From NCBI GenBank assembly GCA_023807065.1, contig JAJJLU010003723.1, forward strand, positions 1-35,429: a DNA stretch of 35,429 bases, written 5' to 3'. Position 1 is the first letter of the stretch; the number at the start of each line of letters is the position of its first letter. The position numbers were made by a program, and so were the translations under genes. Below, piece after piece: positions 17,155-28,588 of this stretch. The notes beneath the pieces were generated by a model that saw only the letters and a program-made list of their open reading frames with translations, was not told where the DNA came from and searched no databases. Source of the stretch: Isotricha intestinalis (Eukaryota > Ciliophora > Litostomatea > Vestibuliferida > Isotrichidae).

Positions 17155-17764
17155 TTATTCCCTTATTGAAGATAAAGAAAGTTCCACAAAAATTTCCATT
17201 GTTAAAAAAGTTATAACTTCTTTAATATTTTTTCCAGTTTTTCCTGAGGTTTCATAAAAAACTATATTATATTTATTTGCTAAATTTTTCCCATCTTCAA
17301 AAGAAACTTTTCTTTTATTCTTTAAATCACATTTATTTCCAATCAATATTATTTTTGCTATTTTATGCTTTTTATTTTGAATGTTATCAATCCATTTATG
17401 AACATTTTCAAAACTTTTTCTATTAGTGATATCATATAAAACTAAATAACCAATACAATGTTTATAAATATTAGATATTAAATTTCTAAAAAATTCTTCA
17501 CTCAAAGAATCTAAAAGTTCAATTTGAAATTTATAATTTTTAATAATTATTGATTTGGTGTTTTCTTCACCTAATTAAATCATAAATTAATATACTTGAT
17601 AAATATGTTTTATTTATGAAATATTCAATAAAATTAGTCTTTCCAGTTTTAGAATCACCTATAATAAGAATTTTTAGATAATTAAAATATAAAATAGAAG
17701 AATCAAATTTACGAAGTTTAGTAATTGGATGAATAATTTGTTTTTTTGAATTCATTTTTCCCAT
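17155..17764 (-). CDS. Atypical Rab-like small GTPase, two exons
   Basis: Joining exon 1 (17764-17596, 169 nt) and exon 2 (17570-17155, 416 nt) across a 25-nt intron gives a clean 194-residue Ras-superfamily protein ending at TAA. G1 is GDSKTGKT (36-43), G4 is NKCD (135-138) and G5 is ETSGKTG near 163. Segments LVLYDITNRKSFENV and VHKWIDNIQ are typical of Rab/Ras. Two things are odd. The G3 motif, normally WDTAGQE, is LDSLSEE (from L76), so the conserved Gly and catalytic Gln are missing. The C-terminus (SLSSIRE) lacks the cysteines used for prenylation. It may bind GTP but hydrolyse it poorly, and may not be membrane-attached by lipid. Each exon alone would be a broken protein, so the intron is well supported. 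Confidence 0.82.
17571..17595 (-). other. 25-nt spliceosomal intron
   Basis: On the minus strand it begins GTATAT and ends AATTAG. Removal joins the split Ser codon (tca a|gt gaa) and restores the GTPase frame; left in, the frame meets TGA two codons later. A length of 25 nt is in the range of the tiny introns of ciliates such as Paramecium and far below most other eukaryotes. Confidence 0.85.
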
Positions 17765-19511
17765 TAATTAAAAATAAATATTTTAAAAAAATAGAAAATC
17801 AAAAAAAAAATAAAAATTGGAAATATAGAAAAGATAAATATAAAAAGATAGATAGTATAAATTCAACAACTTAGAATATAAAATAGATAAGATATGGATC
17901 AGCTACTTAGATAGGGTTGAAAGGGAATAGGGATAACAGTTATAGAAGTGTCTCCTTTATAATTTTTTTTTATTTATTTTCTGCTCTTAAAGTTTATTGA
18001 TTCAATTTTCAATTATCATGTTATTATGGGATAAAAGTCTCCATTATAGGAATTTATGGTAATTAAGGGATTTTCTTTCTTTTAATTTATTTTTCCCAAC
18101 TTCATCTTTTTTTTCCCATTATTATAATTTATTATTCTTTTTCCAGTTTTCACATCATTTTTATATTTTAGTTTATAGCTCCATTTTACAAATAAATTTT
18201 TCTTTTTTCTTCTTTATTTCCATTTTTTATATTTCCTTTTTTTCCTATAAAATAATTCATTTCCCCTTCATTATAATCAATTTCTTTTAAAACATTATTT
18301 TTCTATTCATTAAATGAAATAAATTTTTTTAAATTTTGAATTATTTAAAATTTTTTTTATTAAACTTTTTAAATTAATTTAATTAATAAAAATTCATATA
18401 AATATTCAATCACACAACCCCCTAAATCATAGTCAATTCACCCTCAATTTTTTTCAATTGAAAAATCTTTTAAAGTTCATATATTCAATGGTAAAATGAT
18501 TTAAATTTTTTTTCACATCATATTTTCCAAAATTTTAAAAATTCAATTGAGGATTAAAGCATTTTATACAAAAAAATTCTTTTTTATATAAATTTATTCT
18601 TTTTTTCATAATTATCTAAAATTTAAATTATTTGAAACCCCATTCTAAATGATATTTAATTGTATTTGCATAATTCTTTAAAGGAAAATTAGTAATTTGA
18701 ATTAATAATTGAATTAGGATTTCTAAACAATATCAATCTTTCTTTTCTTATTTTTTCATTTCTTTAAACTAATTATTATTTAAATAATTAAAAAGCAAAA
18801 TTTATTATTTGTTTAAAAATTAAATTTGTTTAAATCATTAACTTTTTTTTGAACTATTTTTATGAATTTTTTAAAAGCTAGCTTTTAAGATTTTCAAAAA
18901 ATTGTTTTTCTCTAAAATAATCACTGAAAACTTCAAAAACTTATTACTTTTTAAATATATAATTTGAGAGAACATGTTTGGAAGATTATATCAATTTCTT
19001 ATATTTATTTCTCTTTCCATTCTCTTTTTGAAGTAATATCTTTATTTTTAAATAAATGTTGAATTAATCAAGATTCACAATATAATCTTTATTGATTGTT
19101 TCTTGGAAATTTTTTTTATTTACAATTGGTAAATGCACTATCGAACGTAAAATTTTAAGGGTTCTTTAACAATTTAAGTTTTCTAACATTCTGTTCTATA
19201 CAATACAAACTTCCATAACCTAATAAAAACAATTCGACTGTTATATGAAAATGAATTTATGAATTTTAAAATTGAGGAAAAATATAAGATAAATAATCTA
19301 TTTGAATATTGATTCAACTATTTTAAATCGATAAAATAATAAATAACTTCATTCATTTCCTTTTATATTACCAAATCCAGAATACAATAATTCTACCAAA
19401 AAACAATTTATTAATTTATTAATTTATTAATTCATTTTTTTATATTTTTGTATCTTATTATTTTCTATTTACTTTATATTTAACTTTTTATCATTTAGAT
19501 CTAAACCATTA
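17765..19511. other. 1.75-kb AT-rich intergenic region without visible gene
   Basis: No open frame of coding character, tRNA or known RNA is seen. The stretch 17880-17950 is purine-rich and slightly less AT-rich than the rest. From 18000 to 18700 it is T-rich with many TTTTC runs; near 19400 there is a short TTTATTAA tandem run. It should contain the promoters of the divergent Rab-like gene and the RNF213-like gene. It is much longer than every other gap in the first 18 kb. Confidence 0.4.
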
Positions 19512-22500
19512 ATGTCATCATCATTATATTTCTTTATTTTATATCCAAGGAAAAAAAGAGAAATCCCTAATGATATCAATTTTGTAGAATTAGAAAATAA
19601 TAATAAAATACCCAAATGTATTTTTATAGAAGAAAATTATGAAAATCAAATATATTATTATAAAAAAATATTTAAGGTTGACAAATCAACAGGAAAAGGG
19701 AAAAAAGCCAATAATTATTATTTTGAATTTGAAATAGGAGATGATAAATATATAATCTCATTTGATAGTAAAGGATTCTTATTTGTATATGATGTGGTTG
19801 TTGAAATGGGAAAGAAAATTATAGATGTTAGAAGAAAAATTAATCAAAATAATATAGAATATAATGATAAAATGGAATATTTTATGGAAGCTTTAAAAAA
19901 AAATGGAGAAGAAAGTAAAATCGATGAATTATATAAAGAAACCATTGAATTATATTCAAAAAAAAAAGGTTTCAATTTTTTGATTGAATTATTTCTGAAA
20001 ATTTATCAAAAAAAAAATTTATGTACTATATTATTGGAAAAATTTAAAGAAATGAACAAAAACCAAAAAGATAATCAAAAAAATATGGATAGAAAATCAT
20101 ATTTGAAAAAGTATATATCAGAATTTAATACAATTAAATGTCAAGCTGATAAATTAATAGATAATAATAATTATAATACTATAGAATTTTATGGAATTTT
20201 ACTTAGCTACTTCAATTTTTATGATTATAAAAATTTTACTTCAATTGTAAATGAATTATATGGTAAAAAGCCAAATGATTTATATGAAATTTTACTGATA
20301 TATAATTCTCATTTCAAATATCCAATTAATCAAAATTTGAGCTTTTTAAATAATTTTATTAAATATGTTATTTCAAATAAAGAATTTTCTGTGTTAGAAA
20401 GTGGATTAAACTATATTAAAGATATAGACACTTTTATTAATGTTATAGAAAAAAATAAAGAAGAAATTTTTAATAAATATATAAAATCTGATAATTCTAC
20501 AATTAATATTAAATGTATTATTAAAATAGATAATAATTTAAAAATTAAAAGTTTTGAAAAGGAAAATGAAACTGAAATTGTAGAAGGAAATAAAACTAAA
20601 ACTATAGTGGAAAATAATAGACATGAAGTTGAAAATGATATTAGCCGAAAAAATATTCAAGTTATTCAAAATGAAAATAAAAAGGAAAATAATTCTGATT
20701 CTGTGAATGAATCTAAAAATGAAATTGATTCTAATATTCAAAAAAAAGAAAAGAAAAGTATTTTTCAAATCATAGAGAACATTAAATCAATAATTGAATT
20801 TTCTAAAAAAAATAAAACATTTTTGGTTTATTTTACTAATAATTTTTGGAGATATATATTAAATAATTATAAAATTCCAAAACAAGATAATATCGAAATT
20901 TGTTTTAAATTAAGAGAAATATTTATTAAATATTATAATTTAGTGATTGATGTATTTAAGGAAAAAGATAAAAAATTTACTATTAAAAATGATGCAATTA
21001 ATTATTTTGAAAGAGATGAATTTGCATTTTTATTAGATCAAATAATAAAAAAATATCTTAACATCCAAAAAGATTTGAATAGTATTGAAAAACTAGCATA
21101 TATATCTCAATTTAATCCTTATTATCAAGAGCCTATAAATTATAATAAAATTGATTCTGAAATATTTGATTTTTTTGATTTAAATGATGTAGACAATGAT
21201 TTTATTGAAGATTTTCGAAAAATGGATTTTGAAAATATTTTTAAAGAAAATATAACTGAATATATCAATAAAATGATTTCTAAAATTACAAATATTTCTA
21301 ATTTTGATACAATAATTAAATTAATAAACATTAAAAACATTAAAGACAAGAATGAATTTTTAAATTCTTTGAATAAAAAATATGATACTATAATAATAAA
21401 CAGTGAAAAAGAAAATACTGATGAAAATTTAAATAAAACAATTAAAGTTGTAGCTAAATTGGCTATTATTAATTTTATTTATGAAACAGGAAAAAGACTT
21501 GATTTTATAAAGTATAGAATTAAGAAATTAGATAAAAACATAATTACTTTGATTTTCATTGAAATAATGAAAATATGTATGAGTAAAGAAGATAAAGAAA
21601 ATAAAAAAGATGAGGAAATGAAAGAAGATAATATATCAGATGATGAAGAGAATGAAGATAAAGAAAATAAAATAATAGAGGAAGAATATAAAGATATAAA
21701 TTTTAAAGAAATTAAGGAATTTATCTTTGAGGAATTTGCAAATAATTTGGATAATGAAAATGATATTGATTATATAATAAATTTAATAGATTGTTTAGAA
21801 GGAAAACCTGAATACGAACAAAAAAATAAAGAAAAAGAGAAAGATAATAAAGAGGTTATTAAACAAGAAGATAAAAAAAAAAAAAAAAAAAGAGAAGATA
21901 TTATAAATGAATTTTTAAATAAATTAATGGAAAAAAATTTATTTACAAAAGAAGAATTTTTTTCAGGCCATCAAAATCTAAAAATTTTATTATTATGCAA
22001 ACTATATGAAAAAGGAAAAATCCAGAAAAATGAAGAAGAATATTATGAAAATATAGAACATTTAATAACTGATATAAGAAAAGAAATAGATGGTGAAATT
22101 AAAAAAAAAAAACTTGAAGAATTTTTGAAAAATGATGAATCTTTTATAAAACAAAGATTAAGTTTAATTAATTTAATATTATATATATTTAACCCTGATG
22201 AAGAATATATAATTTTGAAAAACAAAATTAAAGAAATAAATGATGATATAGAAAAATTAAAATATATAAAAGATAATATTATAATATATTATCCAGTATT
22301 GTATGAAGATATAATTAAAAGATCAATGAAAATAATTAAAGATAACCAAAATAAAAAAATAATTGATTATAAAGGAGGTAAAATAAAAGAATTAATTAAA
22401 GAATCAGAAAATTTAAAAGATTTAGCTGATAAAATTAATGAAGTTAAAGATTTATTGCTGTTTAATATAATTTACGATATGAATTCAGGAAAAAATGAAG

Positions 22501-23678
22501 AAAAAAAATTTAAATTTGCATGTGATAAATTAGATGACATTGGTAAATTAATAAGACAAAATACTGGTATTATTGAATTATATAATGAATACAAAGAAAT
22601 TTTTGATAAAATTAAGGAAAAATTAAGTAATAATGAAGAGAGAGCACAAGAATTCATTCAAAAATTGAAAGAATATTATAAAATAACTAATGAAAATATA
22701 ATCGATGAATTGACTATATTATTTAAAATTAAAAAATATGAATTGGATATAAACAGTAATATTTTCTTTTTTGAATATTTTGAAAAAGATAATTCGGAAT
22801 GGAATAAAAAAATAACTGAATATCAAGATTTATCAAAAAAGGGACTGAAAGAAATTAAAAAGAATTTAAAAGAATTAAAAGATAACAATATATATGATTA
22901 TAAAGATATAAAAAAATATAATAAATTGTTTACATGTTTATATAATAAAAAAGAAGCTATTGATTTTTTATTTTCAAAAACAAGTAAAGATATAGAAGAT
23001 TTAAAAGATAAAATTCAACCAACTGATAGAACAATAAATTATCAAGATATAATAGATACAGAAAATTGTATTGAAGTAATTAATAAAATGAAAGATATGA
23101 AAGATAATGATAAAATATTTACTTATATAAAGTCTATGAATGATAATAATATTATTTCACAATTTGAAAATTATTCTAAAATTTATTTATCAGTTATTGA
23201 ATTAGATAGAAATGATGATATTTCAGAAAATGTTTATGGGCAAATTAATAATATTATAAAAAGTTCAACATTTACTATTTTCCAAGATTCAGAAAAATTT
23301 TTATATTATGATGAGGAAAAAAAATATAAAAAAATTACTATGGAAGAATTAATTCATTTGAAAAATAAAATATATAATGTAAAAGAAAATGATGATGATA
23401 AATCAAAAAATAATGTAAAAATAAATGATAATGATAAATTGAAATCAAAATGTAAAATATTGATTGATTTTAAAAATATAATATCGAATTTAGAAACAAT
23501 AAATAAATATATGAATATTTTAAGATCAAAAGGAAGTAGTTTGCCAATAAAAATTACTATAACAATTAAAACAGAAAATAATAAACTAGATATAAAATAT
23601 TGTTTAGATAAAAATGTAATGGATTTCGAAGATATTAGAGATTTTTTATTCAATGTTAAAACTAAATATATATCCTAA
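19512..23678 (+). CDS. RNF213-like fragment 1: N-terminal region
   Basis: A 1388-residue open frame from the likely true start. It begins MSSSLYFFILYPRKKREIP and continues with a conserved-looking beta-rich domain (YYYKKIFKVDKSTGKGKKA; FEFEIGDDKYIISFDSKG) followed by a long helical, Lys/Glu-rich stalk, as in protist RNF213-like proteins. It holds a 19-base A run (21873-21891) within a Lys tract without losing frame. It ends at TAA 23676-23678, yet the same frame continues straight into fragment 2 with only LDS between, so this stop interrupts rather than ends the protein. No catalytic motif here. Confidence 0.82.
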   Translation: MSSSLYFFILYPRKKREIPNDINFVELENNNKIPKCIFIEENYENQIYYYKKIFKVDKSTGKGKKANNYYFEFEIGDDKYIISFDSKGFLFVYDVVVEMGKKIIDVRRKINQNNIEYNDKMEYFMEALKKNGEESKIDELYKETIELYSKKKGFNFLIELFLKIYQKKNLCTILLEKFKEMNKNQKDNQKNMDRKSYLKKYISEFNTIKCQADKLIDNNNYNTIEFYGILLSYFNFYDYKNFTSIVNELYGKKPNDLYEILLIYNSHFKYPINQNLSFLNNFIKYVISNKEFSVLESGLNYIKDIDTFINVIEKNKEEIFNKYIKSDNSTINIKCIIKIDNNLKIKSFEKENETEIVEGNKTKTIVENNRHEVENDISRKNIQVIQNENKKENNSDSVNESKNEIDSNIQKKEKKSIFQIIENIKSIIEFSKKNKTFLVYFTNNFWRYILNNYKIPKQDNIEICFKLREIFIKYYNLVIDVFKEKDKKFTIKNDAINYFERDEFAFLLDQIIKKYLNIQKDLNSIEKLAYISQFNPYYQEPINYNKIDSEIFDFFDLNDVDNDFIEDFRKMDFENIFKENITEYINKMISKITNISNFDTIIKLINIKNIKDKNEFLNSLNKKYDTIIINSEKENTDENLNKTIKVVAKLAIINFIYETGKRLDFIKYRIKKLDKNIITLIFIEIMKICMSKEDKENKKDEEMKEDNISDDEENEDKENKIIEEEYKDINFKEIKEFIFEEFANNLDNENDIDYIINLIDCLEGKPEYEQKNKEKEKDNKEVIKQEDKKKKKKREDIINEFLNKLMEKNLFTKEEFFSGHQNLKILLLCKLYEKGKIQKNEEEYYENIEHLITDIRKEIDGEIKKKKLEEFLKNDESFIKQRLSLINLILYIFNPDEEYIILKNKIKEINDDIEKLKYIKDNIIIYYPVLYEDIIKRSMKIIKDNQNKKIIDYKGGKIKELIKESENLKDLADKINEVKDLLLFNIIYDMNSGKNEEKKFKFACDKLDDIGKLIRQNTGIIELYNEYKEIFDKIKEKLSNNEERAQEFIQKLKEYYKITNENIIDELTILFKIKKYELDINSNIFFFEYFEKDNSEWNKKITEYQDLSKKGLKEIKKNLKELKDNNIYDYKDIKKYNKLFTCLYNKKEAIDFLFSKTSKDIEDLKDKIQPTDRTINYQDIIDTENCIEVINKMKDMKDNDKIFTYIKSMNDNNIISQFENYSKIYLSVIELDRNDDISENVYGQINNIIKSSTFTIFQDSEKFLYYDEEKKYKKITMEELIHLKNKIYNVKENDDDKSKNNVKINDNDKLKSKCKILIDFKNIISNLETINKYMNILRSKGSSLPIKITITIKTENNKLDIKYCLDKNVMDFEDIRDFLFNVKTKYIS

Positions 23679-24722
23679 TTAGATTCAATGTATAAAGAAA
23701 AATTGAACTTAAGATTTTTATATGGAAAACAATTCAGAACTATTATGAAACATTTAGAAAGTAATCTTAAAATTGATTCATTTTTAAGATATATTTTAAA
23801 TAATACAGATAATTATAAATCTATTCATGAAGGATATAAAGCTATAACAAGAAATGTTAATTCATATATAAAACAATATGAATTATGTAATAAAAATTCA
23901 TTAGATAATATTTCAACATATATAAATTCTTTATTCAACAATAATAATAAAACATTAGAAGATCATTATGATAAAATGAAAATAATATCTGAAAATAATT
24001 ATAAAGGAATTCATTTATATGAATGTGTCAATAATTCAATGAAAGAATTTATATTAAAGTTGTTTTGGGATAAAATAACTGAATTACCGATTGAACAAAA
24101 TATATTAATCACTAATAAAGACACATCTATTGAAGAAATTCAAGCTTTTTTTCATAGGTCTATATTATGTAATTATAATACTTTGTTTATAGTAGAAATA
24201 AATGATTCATTTTCTAATTATCAACAGAGTATTATGAATAGTTATATAGATAATTTATTATCATATAAAAATGAAAAGTATAATGAAGAAACAAAAGAAA
24301 ATGTTGATAAAATAAAAACACAAATTTATTTAGATTCATGTATAGTTTTTGTTTATGATAAACAAAATAAAAATACTGCATCTTTTTTAAATGAAATGGC
24401 AAAACTTGGTATTCAAAAATTTCAAGATAATGAAAAAGATGAAAATAAAGATAAAACTAGTAATTCATTTTTATCAAAATTAGAAAATATAATGGTTATA
24501 ACTTCAGATATATGTGGTTTAGGGAAATCAGAAAAAATAAAAAAAAAAATAAAAGATAATAATCAAAAATATTTTCATTTTCATTTAGGAGGAATATTAA
24601 CTAAAAATATTATTTTTAATAAATTAGAAATATTATTAAATAAAATAAAAGAAAAAACAGAAAATAATTATAAAGATATTGCTATTCATTTAGATTTAAC
24701 TGATAAAAAGAAACATCAATAA
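23679..24722 (+). pseudogene. RNF213-like fragment 2: pre-AAA region
   Basis: Same frame as fragment 1 beyond the TAA. It has YKEKLNLRFLYGKQFR near its start and LENIMVITSDICGLGKSEKI and FHFHLGGILTKN further on, which I recognise as the region just before the AAA3/AAA4 motor in this family. It ends in IAIHLDLTDKKKHQ then TAA TAA. The expected continuation (NDFFFSFLITKFY..., ...YIEIPNC) is found directly after, but in the -1 frame, open from about 24718 through the next fragment. Confidence 0.75.
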
Positions 24723-27700
24723 TAAACGACTTTTTCTTTTCATTCCTTATTACTAAATTTTATACAAATAATGAATATATAATTTATATTCCAAAAAATA
24801 TTTATATTTATATTGAAATACCAAATTGTTTTGAAAATTATTTATCAAATTTTAGAATATTAAATATATTTGAAAAAGAAAATATTACTATAAAAACTAT
24901 GCCAAAATTTAATTGTCCAGATAATATAATTCAAATTTTTAATAGAATGTTAGAAATTAATTCAAATGATAAGATAGAAGGATTTGTCAAAAAGCATATT
25001 AATTGTAAAATATATTCTTATCATCAAATAAATATATTTATTCAACTTTTTATATCAAAATATAATAAATTTAAAAGTAAATTAACTTTTTTAAACGAAG
25101 GAAAAGATGTAACTGAAAAATGTATTGAAGAATTTGCTAAATGCACACAATATTTTACAAACGGAGGATTCGCACAATTATTAACAACAATTGATAATAA
25201 TAATGAGGAAAAAGATTATATAGATAAATTATCAGAAATATATGATAATGATTTAAAGAATATGAAATTTAAAGATCCATTGATTTTTATAATAAAAGAA
25301 AAAAACTTATACAACGAATTATTTATTCCTTCAAAAGATTCAATTGAATATAAGAATTCAATAAATAGAAGCTCAAAAGATTATTTACAAAGAATAAAAG
25401 AAATATTAAATCTTCCTAATGAAGTAGAAAAAGATGAAGGAGAGTACGTATCTTTATTATCTATAATAGAAGAAAAAAATAATAATTATGTAATCACAAA
25501 TGATAATTTTAAAAAAATGGTTTTATTATTATATAGAATAACAGCAAATATTCCAGTAATAATAATGGGAGATACAGGTTGTGGTAAAACTGCATTAATA
25601 ATTAAATTAAATCAAATTTTAAATAATGGGAAGACTACAGTTGAAAAAATTGATATAAATCCTGGAATTACTGATGAAAAATTATGTAAAATAATGGAAG
25701 AAAAAAATGAATTAGCACAAAAACAAAAAGAAAAAGATTTGTGGTTATTTTTTGATGAAATAAACACTTGTTTATCTTTATCACTTATTACAGAAATATT
25801 TATTAATAGATCTTATAATGGAAATAAAATTAGTGAAAATATTAGATTAATAGGAGCTTGTAATCCTTATAGAAAAAGAAAAGGAAATAAAGAAAAATTT
25901 GGATTAAGTATGTCAGATGATAATGAGAATGAATTAGTATATTTAGTACAACCTCTTCCACAGTCTCTATTATATTATGTTTTTAGTTTTGGTTCTATTG
26001 ATGAAAATGATGAAAAAAAATATATACATAGTATTATAGAGAAATTATTCACAGAAGATGAAAAATCATTGCATCAATTTACTAGAGATGTAATTTCACA
26101 ATGTCATATATATTTACGAGAAAAATTTGATCCTTCTGTAGTTTCTTTAAGAGAATTAGCGAGATTTTCAAAATGTATTGAATATTTCAAACATTATTTC
26201 ACCATTAAAAATAAATATGAAAAAAGAGAAAATAATGAAAAAAATAATAAAATAAGGAGTATTATATGCTCTATTTATTTAAATTATTATATTAGATTAA
26301 CTGATAATAAAATAAGAAGTAATTTTGAATCTATATTAAGACCTATATTATTAAAATTAATAAATAATGAAGAAAAAATAGAAGAAAAAGATGGAAATTT
26401 AATGGAGAAAATCAAAAATGAAGAATTAAAAAATGAAATTTATTTTAGAAGTGAAGAAATAAATGATTTCAGTGATTTTCTTAAAATCGAACAAGAATAT
26501 TTAATAAATCAAATAGAATTAGATAAAGGAATAGGTAAAAATACTTTATTAAAAGAAAATGTATTTTTATTATTTTTATCAATTAATACAAATATACCAT
26601 TTGTTATAATAGGTAAACCTGGAAGTGGTAAAAGTTTAAGTGCACAATTGATAAATAAATCAATGAGAGGTAAATATTCTAAAAATAAATTTTTTCAACA
26701 ATTTCCTCGAATAATTCAAACATATTTTCAAGGTTCAGAATCAACTCAACCAGAAGATGTAGAAAACCTATTTATCAAAGCAAAAAAAAAATTAAAAAAT
26801 TTTAACACTAAAAATAAAGATGAACTAGCTATATCAATGGTTTTATTTGATGAATTAGGATTAGCTGAAAGATCTGAAAGTAATCCACTTAAAGTATTAC
26901 ATTCTGAACTTGAATATACGGGTAAAGACGAAGGTGTAAGTTTTATTGGTATTAGTAATTATTCATTGGATGCAACAAAAATTAATAGAGCTTTTGTTTC
27001 ATCTGTTCCTGATTTAGACCAAAACTTAGATGATTTAATTGATACTTCATATACTATTGTGGAAAGTATTTCTGATAAATTAAAAAAGGATAAAATTTTT
27101 GAAATACTTTCTAAAACTTATTTTAATTATAAACAAAAATTACAAATTATTAAAGAATTAATGGTATATAAACAATTTGTAAATGAAAACAATAAATCAC
27201 AGGATATAGAATCTAACAAATCAATTAACAATAGTCAATTAGAAAAGCAAAATAGCGATGAAGATGAAATAAAATCTTCTTCTGAAACTAATAAAAATGA
27301 AAAAGATGAACTAGATAAAAATAAGAAAAGAGAAAAAAGGCAATTTTCTTCTATTAAAGAATTACCAAAATTTAAAGAATTAATGAAAAAAGAGAATAAA
27401 ATAAGAAAGGATTTTCATGGAAATCGTGATTTTTATAATTTAATAAAAGGTATAGCAATAGAATTAGGAAGATTAGGAGAATGTGATGATAATGATAAAG
27501 CCTCAATAATAGTAAAATATATTGAGAGAAATTTTGGAGGAATTGATTATGAAATTGATATAGATTTTAATTTAATATTAGATGATATAAGGAATGAAGT
27601 TAAATTAATTAAAAATATTTTAGATGATTATGAAAATAATGAAAATAAAAAAATTAGGCTGAATTCTGTTTTTTTGTTTAAAAAATTGTATGATATAGAA

Positions 27701-28588
27701 TATGAAACATTTGAACCAAATAGTAAATTGAGAATCGATAAAAATAAATTAAATGATTATAATTTAAATAATTGTATTAATGATAATATCAGAGATATAA
27801 ATAGTCGATTTTTATTATTAGAAATAAAACCATCTTTAACTGGATTAATATATCAGAAAATTAAATTACAAAATCCATTTAAAGATATAACTCTATATGA
27901 TGGAAGTCCTTTTGAAGAAGATAATAATAAAGAATATAGGTTTCAAAAAATAAATAAAATTCAAGATGATGCAAAAGATGATAAATTAATTGTAGTAGAA
28001 AATTTAGTTCAAATTCATCCTTTTTTATTCGATTTATATAATATGAATTATATAATAAAAGATGAAAAAAAATTTGCTAGAATATGTTTAGAAGTTTTTG
28101 ATGAACAATTAACTTTGGTAAATGATAAATTTAGAATTATAATTTTAGTGGATAAACAATTTGTAGATAAATGTGATTTAGCATTTTTAAATAGACTTGA
28201 AAAAATGAATTTATCTTTTGATAAATTATTAGACAATCAATTAAAAATTATAGCAAAAAATTTAATTGAAGAAATTAAATTAAGAAATACTATTAAAAAG
28301 TATAAACATATTAATTATTCACTTAAGGATTTATTAATTAATTGTGGAGATGAAGAAATTCAAGGATTAATTTATTATTTCAGTCAAGAATTGAATAAAA
28401 ATGATGATGAATTAAATAATGAAGAATTTAAAAAGATAAATATAGATGAAAAACAATTGAAAGAGAAAGTAATTAATAAAATTTATAAGATTTTACCTCA
28501 AGATATCATATCTATTTTACAAGATAATAATATTATTAAAAAAAAAATAACGAATCAAAAAAATTTTGTAATTTTAAAGATTATATAG
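24723..28588 (+). pseudogene. RNF213-like fragment 3: tandem AAA modules (AAA3/AAA4-like)
   Basis: An open frame that really begins upstream of its first ATG (24899): conserved sequence NDFFFSFLITKFY to EKENITIKT is coded from about 24725. First AAA: Walker A GDTGCGKT (codons from 25568) and Walker B WLFFDEINT (near 25745). Second AAA: Walker A GKPGSGKS (from 26612) and Walker B VLFDELGLAERS (near 26840), then PLKVLHSELE and the GISNYSLD...NRA segment. These match RNF213 AAA3 and AAA4, both with intact catalytic Lys and Asp-Glu. It continues through RDFYNLIKGIAIELGRLG, and through ILVDKQFVDK...FLNRLEKM, which is the sequence following the motor. It ends after the A10 run at 28538-28547, where the frame shifts. 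Confidence 0.82.

Noticed and set aside
17928..17939. Twelve bases identical to the first part of the I-SceI homing-endonuclease site (tagggataacag).
   Set aside because: The remaining six bases do not match, no LAGLIDADG-type frame is present, and a 12-base partial match is weak.
23632..23666. GT donors before the in-frame TAA at 23676 that might define an intron ending at ttag (23683).
   Set aside because: The candidate introns of 28 and 67 nt leave the downstream exon out of frame.
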